A stretch of 64,000 nt of DNA from assembly GCA_965227335.1 (NCBI GenBank), contig CBDDFV010000009.1:434001-498000 (forward strand), in the 5' to 3' direction. The stretch's first letter is position 1. Every line of letters begins with the position of its first letter. Source of the stretch: CBDDFV01 sp965227335 (lineage in GTDB: Bacteria; Planctomycetota; Phycisphaerae; Phycisphaerales; SM1A02). Both the position numbers and the translations under genes were made by a program. Below the pieces are notes generated by a model. It did no database searches, was not told the origin of the DNA, and worked only from the letters and a program-made list of their open reading frames with translations. This document shows, piece by piece, positions 17,776 through 26,190 of the stretch.

Positions 17776-18725
17776 GCGATGCATTCGATCATCTCGACGA
17801 AGCGGCGACCACCGCGACCCGATCGTCGATCGCCGCCCTCGCCACGCGGCTCATCGACTACGCGGGCCTGTTCCCGCCCGCGAAACTCGACATGGCGCCG
17901 ACGGTCGAGAACTACGCGGCCCACCTCGCCGGGCCGGAGACCTGGATGCTCGCGCGGCTGATCGTGCCCGCGAAGCGGCTCGACGAATTCGAAGCCGCCG
18001 CGTCGTCGCTGCTCCCCACCTCGGAGGACGACGAGGCCTGGCTGATCTCCGCCCTGACGGCCCCGGCGGGCGACGAGGGATTCAAATCGGATCTCGATCG
18101 CATTCACCGCTTCAATGACCGACACGCCGACCCCGCCCACGGATGGGCGCAGATCGACGTGATCGAGTTGAAGGGCGGGTCGCTCGATGGAATCGAATCC
18201 GCGCTCGAGGCGCTGGACGACGACATCTTTCCGTTCTTCGAGATCGCGCATGATCGTGATCCGCGCGGCCTGGTCGCCGCGCTCGTCGGCTCCGACGCCG
18301 GGGCGAAGATCCGCACGGGCGGGGTGACGGCGGATCTGTTCCCGACGCCGGAGAACGTCGCGCGGTTCATCCGGGCGTGCGCGGCGGCGGGCGTGCCCTT
18401 CAAGGCGACGGCGGGCCTGCATCATCCGGTGCGACATTTCGCGGCGTCGGTGGAGACGGAGATGTTCGGGTTCTTCAACATCTTCCTCGCCGCCGCGCTC
18501 CTGTTCGCGAATCCCGACCACCGCGACGCCGAGGTCCTGTCGGTGCTGACGGAGACGGACGCGGGGGCGTTCACGTTCGACGACGACGGGGCGTCGGTCG
18601 GGTCGATCCGGGTTTCGCTGGAGGCGATCGTGCGGGCCCGCGAGGTGTTCGCGGTGTCGTACGGCTCCTGCTCATTCGACGAACCTCGCGACGATCTGCG
18701 GGGTCTGGGGCTGCTCGCGTCGTGA
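17772..18725 (+). CDS. Conserved-looking protein of unknown function beside fahA
   Basis: A soluble protein of 317 residues with no signal peptide. I do not recognise a named family. Notable parts are LIDYAGLFPPAKLDM near the N-terminus, alternating strand/helix segments, and KIRTGG, then VPFKATAGLHHPVRH at about residues 208-222. The Lys and His residues in that last motif, at the end of a predicted strand, look like an active site of a TIM-barrel enzyme, but this is inference. Its ATG overlaps the gltX stop (ATGA), so translation is coupled, and fahA follows after 61 bases. The context suggests a role near tyrosine or aromatic catabolism. Confidence 0.7.
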   Translation: MSDAFDHLDEAATTATRSSIAALATRLIDYAGLFPPAKLDMAPTVENYAAHLAGPETWMLARLIVPAKRLDEFEAAASSLLPTSEDDEAWLISALTAPAGDEGFKSDLDRIHRFNDRHADPAHGWAQIDVIELKGGSLDGIESALEALDDDIFPFFEIAHDRDPRGLVAALVGSDAGAKIRTGGVTADLFPTPENVARFIRACAAAGVPFKATAGLHHPVRHFAASVETEMFGFFNIFLAAALLFANPDHRDAEVLSVLTETDAGAFTFDDDGASVGSIRVSLEAIVRAREVFAVSYGSCSFDEPRDDLRGLGLLAS

Positions 18726-18786
18726 CCGGCGTGTCGGCCGGTCCTGGTTTCTCTCGGTCCGCACAGAAAGGTCGGGTCTCGCGATC

Positions 18787-20091
18787 ATGACAGACGCTCT
18801 CAACGCCACGCACGATCCCGGGCGGAAGTCCTGGGTGGAGTCCGCGAACGATCCGGGCGCCGAATTCCCGATCCAGAACCTGCCGTTCGGCGTCTTTCAC
18901 CGACGCGACGACGACGGCCGGGAGCGTCGGATCGGGGTGGCGATCGGCGATCGGATTCTCGATGTCCGGAAGGCGATCGGGCTCGGGACGCTGAACGACC
19001 TCTCCGCCGCCGCGGCGTCGGCGCTCGGCGCGTCCACGCTGAACGAACTCATGAGTCGCGGGGCCGGGACGTGGTCGGAGGTCCGGGCCGCGATCGCCGG
19101 CGTGCTCGACGCCGACACCCCGGCCAACCATGACCTGCTCGTTGCGCCCGATGACGTGGTCATGCACCTCCCCGCCGTCATCGGCGACTACACCGACTTC
19201 TACGCCTCGGTGCACCACGCGACCAACATCGGCTCGATGTTCCGGCCCGACAATCCGCTCCTGCCGAACTACAAGAACCTTCCGGTCGGCTACCACGGCC
19301 GCGCGAGCTCGATCGTCATCAGCGGCTCCGAAGTCCGTCGGCCGAAGGGTCAGCTCAAGCCGAAGGACGACGAACCGCCGATCTTCGACGACTGTCGTCT
19401 GCTCGACTACGAACTGGAGATGGGCTTCTTCGTCGGTCCGGGCAACCAGCTCGGCGAGCGGATCACCATGGATCGCGCGTCGGAGAACATCTTCGGCATG
19501 TGCATCGTCAACGACTGGTCCGCCCGCGACGTTCAGAAGTGGGAGTACCAGCCGCTGGGTCCCTTCAACGCGAAGAACTTCTGCACGTCGATCAGTCCGT
19601 GGGTCGTCACCCTCGAGGCCCTCGCGCCCTACCGTATCCCGGGTCCGCCGCGCGGCGACGATGATCCGGCGATGCTTGACTACCTGCAGCCCGTGCACGA
19701 TATGGGGTTCGACATCACGGTCGAGGTCCTGCTCGCGTCGGCGAAGATGCGCGAGAAGGGGACGGATCCGCACCGCGTGAGTCGCGGCAACTTCCGCGAG
19801 ATGTTCTGGACGATCGAGCAGATGCTCGTGCACCACACCTCGACCGGCTGCAACACGCGGCCCGGCGACCTGATGGCGAGCGGCACGATCTCGGGCCCGG
19901 AAGACGACGCCCGGGGCTGCATGCTCGAACTCACCTGGCGGGGCGAAAACCCCATCAAGCTGCCTGACGGCACGGAGCGCAAGTTCCTGCAGGACGGCGA
20001 TGAGGTGATCATCCGCGCCGGCGCGGAAAAGGACGGCGCGGCCCGCGTGGGCTTCGGCGAATGTCGGGGCGTGATCACAAGCGCGAAGTAA
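18787..20091 (+). CDS. fahA: Fumarylacetoacetase
   Basis: An enzyme of 434 residues that cleaves fumarylacetoacetate to fumarate and acetoacetate, the last step of tyrosine breakdown. Family hallmarks are present in order: GDYTDFYASVHHATN (metal Asp and catalytic His, about residue 133), GYHGRASSIVISG, ELEMGFFVG (two metal Glu residues), then VNDWSARDVQKWEY, PLGPFNAKNF and a C-terminal GDLMASGTISGP. The length matches the eukaryotic-type FAH. Only a weak purine run precedes the start. An aldo/keto reductase gene follows 12 bases later. The partners hmgA and hppD lie 3 and 8 kb downstream. Confidence 0.94.
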   Translation: MTDALNATHDPGRKSWVESANDPGAEFPIQNLPFGVFHRRDDDGRERRIGVAIGDRILDVRKAIGLGTLNDLSAAAASALGASTLNELMSRGAGTWSEVRAAIAGVLDADTPANHDLLVAPDDVVMHLPAVIGDYTDFYASVHHATNIGSMFRPDNPLLPNYKNLPVGYHGRASSIVISGSEVRRPKGQLKPKDDEPPIFDDCRLLDYELEMGFFVGPGNQLGERITMDRASENIFGMCIVNDWSARDVQKWEYQPLGPFNAKNFCTSISPWVVTLEALAPYRIPGPPRGDDDPAMLDYLQPVHDMGFDITVEVLLASAKMREKGTDPHRVSRGNFREMFWTIEQMLVHHTSTGCNTRPGDLMASGTISGPEDDARGCMLELTWRGENPIKLPDGTERKFLQDGDEVIIRAGAEKDGAARVGFGECRGVITSAK

Positions 20092-20103
20092 GGAGGGCGA
20101 GAC

Positions 20104-21030
20104 ATGGATCGCGTGAAATTCGGACGCACCGGTTTCGACGTCTCCCGCATCGGCTTCGGCGGAGCGGAGATCGGCGTCCTCGGCACGACGCAGGAGGAGG
20201 CGAACACGCTTCTCAACGGCCTGCTCGACCGCGGGGTGAACCTCATCGACACCGCCGCGATGTATCGCGTGTCGGAGACGCTGATCGGCAACGCGATCGC
20301 CGGCCGCCGCGACGAGTTCGTCCTCGTCTCGAAGTGCGGCACGGAGGTCGACGACATCGACGCCCCCGCGTGGTCCGCCGAACTTGTCTCGAAGACGGTC
20401 GACCGGGCCCTCAACTCGCTGCAGACGGGTCATCTCGACGTGATGCTCCTCCACTCGTGCGATCTGGACGTCCTGCAGAAGGGGGACGGGCTGGGCGCGC
20501 TGATCGCCGCCCGCGACGCCGGGAAGATCCGGCACGTCGGCTATTCCGGGGATAACGACGCGGGCGCGTGGGCCGCCGCCCAGGACGACATCGCGGTGAT
20601 CGAGACGTCCGTCAACATCTGCGACCAGGTCAACATCGACCGGGTGCTCCCGGTCTGCGTCGAACATGAGGTCGGCGTCCTCGCCAAGCGGCCCGTCGCG
20701 AACGCGGCGTGGAAGCAACTGGACGATCAGCCCGGCGGGTACAAGAACTACGCGGCGGAGTACACGAAGCGTCTGCAGGCGATGGGGATCGACTCGCCCC
20801 GCGACGTCGGATTCGAGTCCGACGACTGGGCGGCGATGGCGCTGCGGTTCACGCTGTCGCAGCCGGGCGTGCATTGCGCGATCGTGGGCACGACCAATCC
20901 GAAGCACGTCGCCGCGAACATCGCCGCCGCGGACGCGGGTCCGCTCGACGCATCGGTGGTCGAGAAGCTGCGGGACACGTTCAATTCGGCGCACGCCGCG
21001 ACGGACGAGGCGTGGACGGGGCAGACGTGA
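20104..21030 (+). CDS. Aldo/keto reductase
   Basis: A cytoplasmic, probably NADPH-dependent oxidoreductase of 308 residues. The catalytic tetrad can be read: Asp and Tyr in LIDTAAMY, Lys in LVSKCG and His in MLLHSCD. The C-terminal part has the cofactor-binding GVHCAIVGTTNPKHV. A strong Shine-Dalgarno (AGGAGG) starts in the fahA stop region, so the two genes are co-transcribed. The physiological substrate is unknown; a role in aromatic or sugar catabolism is only suggested by position. Confidence 0.88.
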   Translation: MDRVKFGRTGFDVSRIGFGGAEIGVLGTTQEEANTLLNGLLDRGVNLIDTAAMYRVSETLIGNAIAGRRDEFVLVSKCGTEVDDIDAPAWSAELVSKTVDRALNSLQTGHLDVMLLHSCDLDVLQKGDGLGALIAARDAGKIRHVGYSGDNDAGAWAAAQDDIAVIETSVNICDQVNIDRVLPVCVEHEVGVLAKRPVANAAWKQLDDQPGGYKNYAAEYTKRLQAMGIDSPRDVGFESDDWAAMALRFTLSQPGVHCAIVGTTNPKHVAANIAAADAGPLDASVVEKLRDTFNSAHAATDEAWTGQT

Positions 21031-21031
21031 A

Positions 21032-21421
21032 TCAGTCCGCCGTCGCCGCGCCGGCCTTTCGCGCCTTCACGAACGACACGATCCCGAGCACGATGAACAG
21101 CACGCAGAGGACGAACATCGTCGACTGGGCGTAGACCGCGAGGGGACGCTCCGCCTCGCCGCTCATCGCCGCGCCCAGGCCGGAGAGGCCGCGGGCGGAG
21201 CCGGCCGCGCCGAGGAGGGCGAGCACGAGCGCGGCGTGCATCATGTGTTTGTTCAGGCTCGCCTTCGCCGCCCCCACGCCGCCGAGGATCACGAACACCA
21301 CCCCGAAGAACGCCGGGATCAGCGCCGTCACGCTGGCCTGATCACTTCCCATGATGCTCGCATACGCGCCGACGCCGAGCAGGATGAGCAGCACGCCGAG
21401 TCCGATCGTGATCTTCGCCAT
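21032..21421 (-). CDS. Small integral membrane protein
   Basis: A protein of 129 residues with four predicted membrane segments (about residues 3-24, 32-50, 61-80 and 100-119). The loops are short and the C-terminus is basic (VKARKAG). No motif is recognised; similar four-helix proteins are common and poorly studied. It is convergent with the aldo/keto reductase gene, whose stop is one base away, and divergent from the malic enzyme gene. The function is unknown. Confidence 0.7.
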   Translation of the reverse strand: MAKITIGLGVLLILLGVGAYASIMGSDQASVTALIPAFFGVVFVILGGVGAAKASLNKHMMHAALVLALLGAAGSARGLSGLGAAMSGEAERPLAVYAQSTMFVLCVLFIVLGIVSFVKARKAGAATAD

Positions 21422-21515
21422 GGCGGGGGATCTCCGGGAGGGTCAGGGAAGAGAACGGTATCCTATCCCCCGAATCGCTCGCCGTCGCCCAACCGTCCCG
21501 CCCGGAGCCGAACCC

Positions 21516-22925
21516 ATGACTGCGTCGCCCAACTGGCAGGAACGCTACCACGCGAAGCACATCATCACGCTCCGCGTGCAGTTGCAGGATCAGCCCGGCG
21601 CCCTCGCGCGGCTGCTCGGCGGGCTGGGGGATGCGGGGGCGTCGATCGGCGAGATCCGCATCGGCGGGGCGGCCGGCGCCTTCAAGACCCGCGAGATCCA
21701 GGTGTTCGTCGTCGACGACGATGCGCTCGACCGCGTGATCGACGTCGCCAACCAGACGCCGCATGTCCGCCTCGATGCGATCATCGACGACGTCCTCGAG
21801 TCTCATCGCGGCGGCGTCATCGAGACCCGCTCCCGTTCGCCGCTCGACACGGTGATGGACCTCCGGATGGTGTACACGCCCGGCGTCGCGAGCGTCTGCT
21901 CGCTGATCAGCGAGCGACCGGATCAGGCGTGGAAGTACACCGCCAAGGGGCGCAAGATCGCGATCGTCACCAACGGCACCGCGGTGCTCGGGCTCGGCGA
22001 TATCGGTCCGCTCGCGGGTCTGCCGGTGATGGAGGGCAAGGCCGCGATCCTCGCCCGGTTCGTCGGCGTCTCCGCCGAGCCGATGCTGATCGACAGCCAT
22101 GATCCTGACGAGATCGTCGACATCGTCACGAAGACCGCGAGCCAGTACGGCGCGATCCAGCTCGAGGACATCGGCGCGCCGGCGTGCTTCGAGATCGAGG
22201 ACCGCCTCCAGCAGACGCTCGACGTTCCGGTCTTCCACGACGATCAGCACGGCACCGCCACTGTCGCCGCGGCCGGACTCATCAACGCCCTCGCCCGCAC
22301 GGGACGCGACAAGGCGGACGCCCGCGCCGTGATCCTCGGGGCCGGCGCGGCGGGTCTCGCGATCGCCCGCTTCCTCATCAACTACGGCGTCGGCGACGTC
22401 GTCGTCTGCGACTCGAAGGGCGCCATCCACGTCGGACGCGACGATCTCAACCCCTGGAAACGCTCCATCGCCGAGGCCTCGAATCGGGACGGCTTCACCG
22501 GCGACTTCCCCAGTGCAATGCAGGGACGCGACGTCTTCATCGGCGTCTCCCGCCCCAACATGGTGACGCCCGAGATGGTGCAGTCGATGGCGGACGACCC
22601 GATCGTCTTCGCCCTCGCGAACCCGGTGAGCGAGATCTCCGTCGAGGACGCCCGCGCGGCGGGGGCCGCCGTCGCCGTCGACGGACGCGGGATGAACAAC
22701 GCGCTGGCCTACCCCGGTCTCTTCCGCGGCGCCCTCGACGTGCGGGCCCGCGAGATCAATCCGGCCATGCGGATCGCGGCGGCGGAAGCCCTCGCCGAGA
22801 TGGCGCGGGGCGACCTGCTGCCCGAGATGCTCGACCCGCGGGTGCACGCCGGGGTGACGAACGCGGTGGCGACGGCGGCGATGACGTCCGGGGTCGCGCG
22901 ACGGCCCGCCGCACCGAAGACGTGA
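21516..22925 (+). CDS. Malic enzyme with N-terminal ACT domain
   Basis: A protein of 469 residues. Residues about 15-95 form an ACT-like regulatory domain (ITLRVQLQDQPGALARLLGGL). The rest is a malic enzyme: MVYTPGVASVC, the metal-binding region QLEDIGAPACFEIE, HDDQHGTATVAAAGL, then the Rossmann motif ILGAGAAGLAIARFL and FALANPVSEIS. It converts malate to pyruvate and CO2 with reduction of NAD(P). The ACT domain suggests allosteric control by an amino acid. The start at 21516 follows CGGAG at 8 bases. The upstream promoter region has TATCCT at about 21459. Confidence 0.92.
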   Translation: MTASPNWQERYHAKHIITLRVQLQDQPGALARLLGGLGDAGASIGEIRIGGAAGAFKTREIQVFVVDDDALDRVIDVANQTPHVRLDAIIDDVLESHRGGVIETRSRSPLDTVMDLRMVYTPGVASVCSLISERPDQAWKYTAKGRKIAIVTNGTAVLGLGDIGPLAGLPVMEGKAAILARFVGVSAEPMLIDSHDPDEIVDIVTKTASQYGAIQLEDIGAPACFEIEDRLQQTLDVPVFHDDQHGTATVAAAGLINALARTGRDKADARAVILGAGAAGLAIARFLINYGVGDVVVCDSKGAIHVGRDDLNPWKRSIAEASNRDGFTGDFPSAMQGRDVFIGVSRPNMVTPEMVQSMADDPIVFALANPVSEISVEDARAAGAAVAVDGRGMNNALAYPGLFRGALDVRAREINPAMRIAAAEALAEMARGDLLPEMLDPRVHAGVTNAVATAAMTSGVARRPAAPKT

Positions 22926-22930
22926 AACCC

Positions 22931-22991
22931 CGCGGAATCCGCGATTTCGCGGCAATCAGGGGCAATCCGGGCTCGTTTTCCCGATATCGGG
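22931..22991. promoter_or_regulatory. Cluster of palindromes between the malic enzyme gene and hmgA
   Basis: Three perfect inverted repeats lie here: CGCGGA-A-TCCGCG (22931-22943), CGCGA-TT-TCGCG (22940-22951, overlapping the first) and the 12-base palindrome CCCGATATCGGG (22980-22991). TAGGAT at 23006-23011 could be the hmgA -10, with the last palindrome over its -35 region. They may be operators, or the first pair may be part of a terminator for the malic enzyme gene. Confidence 0.4.
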
Positions 22992-23120
22992 TCGTGGCGC
23001 GCTGCTAGGATGACGGAGCATCGGCGCCCGCCTCGCGTCCGCCGCATGGCGCCCGAAACGCCGCCGTGATGTCGTCTCGACGTCACACAGCGACCTGATC
23101 AGGCTAGAGAGGATGATCTG

Positions 23121-24383
23121 ATGCCGCATTATTACCGCCTCGGCGAGGTGCCGAAGAAGCGACACGTGCAGTTCCGTCGTCCGGACGGTCAGTTGTATTC
23201 CGAGGAGGTCTTCGGCACCGAGGGCTTCGTCGGACCGACGTCGACGATGTACCACATTCATCCGCCGACGCAGGTGACGGGCTGGAACCCGATGTACTCC
23301 ACGAAGGTCGAGTACGTGGAGCGCGACGTCATGCGGATGCGGCATCTCAAGAGCATGCCGATGCAGGCGAAGGGCGATCCGATCACCGGACGCACGGTGC
23401 TCTTCGGCAACGCGGATTGCGAGATGGCGATCTGCGTGCCGAACGAGGCGATGGACTACCACTACAAGAACGGCCAGGGCGACGAGTGCCTGTTCATCCA
23501 CTACGGCTCGGGCACGATGTACACCGCGTTCGGCACGCTGAAGTTCGGGCCGAAGGACTACATCATCGTGCCGAAGGGCGTGATCTACCGGATGGCGTTT
23601 GACTCGCCCGCTCCGGGCGATCCGAACCCGCGGTTCCTGGTTATCGAGACGTGCAACGGCTCGCATATCCTCCCGCCGCCGCGCTACATCTCGAAGAAGA
23701 CCGCCCAGTTCCTCGAGCACGCCCCGTATTGCGAACGCGATCTGCGTCTGCCCGAACTGCCGCTCACCTATGACGAGCGCGGCGAATTCGAAGTCCGCAT
23801 CAAGGCCCGCGACTGCGTCCACGGCTACATGTACGACTATCACCCGCTCGACATCGTCGGGTGGGACGGCTGCTACTACCCGTACTGCTTCAACGTCGAC
23901 GATTTCGCCCCGATCACCGGCCAGCTCCACATGCCGCCGCCGATCCACCAGACCTTCGAAGCGCACAACTTCGTGATCTGCTCGTTCTGCCCCCGCGCGC
24001 TGGACTTCCATCCCGACGCGATTCCCGTGCCGTACAACCACTCCAACCTCGACTCCGACGAAGTGCTTTACTACGTCGAAGGCAACTACAAGGCCCGCAA
24101 GGGCATCGAGGTCGGATCGCTGTCGCTCCACCCGCAGGGCATCCCGCACGGCCCGCACCCGGGCACCGTCGAGGCCTCGCTCGGCAAGACGTGGACCGAT
24201 GAACTCGCCGTCATGTGCGACACCTTCCGCCCGCTCTTCCCCACCGCGGCGGCCCTCGACATCGACGACGCCAACTACCCGCAGAGCTGGGTCGAACACG
24301 GCGATGCGATGCGGAACGGCAGCCCGGCGAACGGCGTTCGACGCGCCGATGTGAACGAACCCGCGACGGAGACCTCCGGATGA
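23121..24383 (+). CDS. hmgA: Homogentisate 1,2-dioxygenase
   Basis: A non-heme iron enzyme of 420 residues, a double-stranded beta-helix (cupin) protein that opens the ring of homogentisate to maleylacetoacetate. Iron-ligand regions are visible: NHSNLDSDEVLYYVEG (His and Glu, about residue 307) and HPQGIPHGPHPG (His, about residue 338). Other family motifs include GDECLFIHYGSG, DYIIVPKGVIYRM and DIVGWDGCYYPYCFN. The start has GAGAGGATG upstream. The gene overlaps a DUF1573 lipoprotein gene by ATGA, an unexpected partner. It works between hppD (27.7 kb) and fahA (18.8 kb) in tyrosine degradation. Confidence 0.93.
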   Translation: MPHYYRLGEVPKKRHVQFRRPDGQLYSEEVFGTEGFVGPTSTMYHIHPPTQVTGWNPMYSTKVEYVERDVMRMRHLKSMPMQAKGDPITGRTVLFGNADCEMAICVPNEAMDYHYKNGQGDECLFIHYGSGTMYTAFGTLKFGPKDYIIVPKGVIYRMAFDSPAPGDPNPRFLVIETCNGSHILPPPRYISKKTAQFLEHAPYCERDLRLPELPLTYDERGEFEVRIKARDCVHGYMYDYHPLDIVGWDGCYYPYCFNVDDFAPITGQLHMPPPIHQTFEAHNFVICSFCPRALDFHPDAIPVPYNHSNLDSDEVLYYVEGNYKARKGIEVGSLSLHPQGIPHGPHPGTVEASLGKTWTDELAVMCDTFRPLFPTAAALDIDDANYPQSWVEHGDAMRNGSPANGVRRADVNEPATETSG

Positions 24384-25582
24384 CGACCACGCTCAGAGAA
24401 CGGATGGAACGCGCGGCCACGCTCGGCCTCGCCTGCGTCATGCTCGCCGTCGTCGGCTGCGACAGCGACGTCGCCGACACCGCCGCCGGCGAGAACGCGA
24501 CGGTGACGAAGACCGCCGCCGCGACGGGCGCCCCCGAAGACCTCGACGCCCTCTACGCCCGGCTCAAGCCGGCGCCGATGGAGCGCACGCCCTTCGTGCA
24601 GCCGGTCGACCAGCCGAACATGCCGCCGATCCGGTTCGATCCGCCCGTCCTGCAGTACGGCATCCTCGCCCCGAAGGAAATCGGGAGCGGCGATGTCACG
24701 ATCTACAACGAGAGCGACCAGCCGGTCGAGCTCGCCGACTTCCGCGTCAGTTGTCACTGCACCCACACGGACCTCACGCGGGGCGTGATCCCGGCCAACG
24801 GGTCGAAGACCTTCAGCGTGATCACCGAGCCCAAGTCCGGCCTCGGCGACAAGCTCGTCAAGATCCGGATGCTCTTCCGCGGCTGGAACGAGCAGCTCAT
24901 CGATTACGAGGTGCGATGCACGGTCGCCACGCCCCTCCGCATCGAGCCGTCGTTCCTCGGCGCCTCGCAACGCAATTCCGACGGCTCGTTCTCCGAGATC
25001 CCCAGCGGCGAGGTCTGGATCGAAGCGGCCGACAAGAAGCCGTTCACGATCCATCGCGCCGGCGGATTCGAGCCCGAGTACATCGACTTCGATCCCGCCG
25101 CGGACGAGCCGCGCTGGTTCTACAAGCTCCGCTGGGACGTTTCGAAGTACCGGAAGACCGGCGAAGAGATCCCGTGGTACTGGCTCGTCGAGACCGACCG
25201 CGACGACGTGCCCGTGCTCGAGTTCCGCGTCCGTCACCAGGAAACGCTGCCCACGGCGCGTCCGAAGTCCTTCATGCTGGAGGATCAGGGCGTCGTGTTC
25301 GGCGAACTCAAGCCGGGCGACACCTTCGAATTCCCGGTCCGCGCGTTGTACCTGCGGAGCCTGCCGCCCACGCCGCACCCGCTGGAGCTGACGACCAACT
25401 CCTCGCAGTACGGTCTGCGGGTGGTCGGGGTGGAGGATCCGGAAGGCCTGCGTCGGTTCTACAAGGTGGTGATGACGGTGCGTCAGGCCCGCGAGGATCC
25501 GCTGATCAACGACGTCGTGACGGCGACGATCGGGGGCGAGACGCTGCCGTTCCGTCTGATGGGCCGGATCGTCGACGAATGA
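24380..25582 (+). CDS. DUF1573-type lipoprotein
   Basis: A protein of 400 residues. The N-terminus is a signal peptide with hydrophobic run LACVMLAVVGC and Cys near residue 27 as likely lipidation site. From about residue 90 the sequence matches the DUF1573 immunoglobulin-like fold: VLQYGILAPKEIGSGDVTIYN, then VSCHCTHTDL, then PANGSKTF. A second such domain may follow (VFGELKPGDTFEFPVRAL). These domains are common in planctomycetes and Bacteroidetes and act outside the cytoplasm; their role is unknown. Its start codon overlaps the hmgA stop (ATGA), and its stop overlaps the next start. Confidence 0.82.
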   Translation: MTTTLRERMERAATLGLACVMLAVVGCDSDVADTAAGENATVTKTAAATGAPEDLDALYARLKPAPMERTPFVQPVDQPNMPPIRFDPPVLQYGILAPKEIGSGDVTIYNESDQPVELADFRVSCHCTHTDLTRGVIPANGSKTFSVITEPKSGLGDKLVKIRMLFRGWNEQLIDYEVRCTVATPLRIEPSFLGASQRNSDGSFSEIPSGEVWIEAADKKPFTIHRAGGFEPEYIDFDPAADEPRWFYKLRWDVSKYRKTGEEIPWYWLVETDRDDVPVLEFRVRHQETLPTARPKSFMLEDQGVVFGELKPGDTFEFPVRALYLRSLPPTPHPLELTTNSSQYGLRVVGVEDPEGLRRFYKVVMTVRQAREDPLINDVVTATIGGETLPFRLMGRIVDE

Positions 25583-26130
25583 GCGCGGCCGCCCGCGTCG
25601 CCGCCGCGCTGCTGACCATCAGCGCCCTGCTGGGCGCCGTGGCGATGCCCGCGCCGACCGCCGGGCCGCCGGCGTCGCCCGGTCTCTCGCGCCCTTCCGA
25701 GACGAAGCCCCCGCGAGAGATCGTCGAACTCGGCGGCGAGACCTTCCGACTCGAGTACGCGGTCGACGACCGCACCCGCGAGAAGGGACTCTCCGGCCGG
25801 ACGAAGATCGCCTTTGACGGCGGCATGATCTTCGTCTTCCGTGAGCCGAAGCAGGCGTTCTTCTGGATGAAGAACTGTCTGACGGACATGGATCTCATCT
25901 ACGTCAACGATCGCGGCCGCATCGTCGGCATGCACCGCATGAAACGGGAGGCGCCCCGCCTGCCCCGCGAGTCGATGCGGGCGTACGAAGCACGGCTGAA
26001 GCGCTACCCGAGCCGCGTCCCCGTCCGCTTCGTCCTCGAGTTCCGCAAGGGCACGCTCGACCGACTGAAGCTGCGGATCGGCGACGCGGCGCCGCTCGAT
26101 CTCGAGCGGTTGAAGAAGATGGCGAAGTAG
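25579..26130 (+). CDS. Secreted DUF192-family protein
   Basis: A protein of 183 residues with an N-terminal hydrophobic signal segment (about residues 5-25) and a Pro/Ser-rich spacer. The DUF192 domain follows: RLEYAVDDRTREKGLSGR, GGMIFVFREPKQAFFWMKNCL and MDLIYVNDRGRIVGMHRM. The family fold is a small beta barrel of unknown function, usually exported. The start overlaps the DUF1573 stop by four bases. The three-gene unit with hmgA appears translationally coupled. Confidence 0.88.
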   Translation: MSAAARVAAALLTISALLGAVAMPAPTAGPPASPGLSRPSETKPPREIVELGGETFRLEYAVDDRTREKGLSGRTKIAFDGGMIFVFREPKQAFFWMKNCLTDMDLIYVNDRGRIVGMHRMKREAPRLPRESMRAYEARLKRYPSRVPVRFVLEFRKGTLDRLKLRIGDAAPLDLERLKKMAK

Positions 26131-26178
26131 GGGCGTCCTTTCGACGAACTCGACCGCGCGACCATCCGCCTCAAATGC

Positions 26179-26184
26179 CATACT
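26179..26184 (+). promoter_or_regulatory. -10-like hexamer directly before a start codon
   Basis: CATACT is followed by six bases and then the ATG at 26191, with no Shine-Dalgarno. This is the geometry of a leaderless transcript. No convincing -35 is seen. Confidence 0.3.
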
Positions 26185-26190
26185 GAACCC

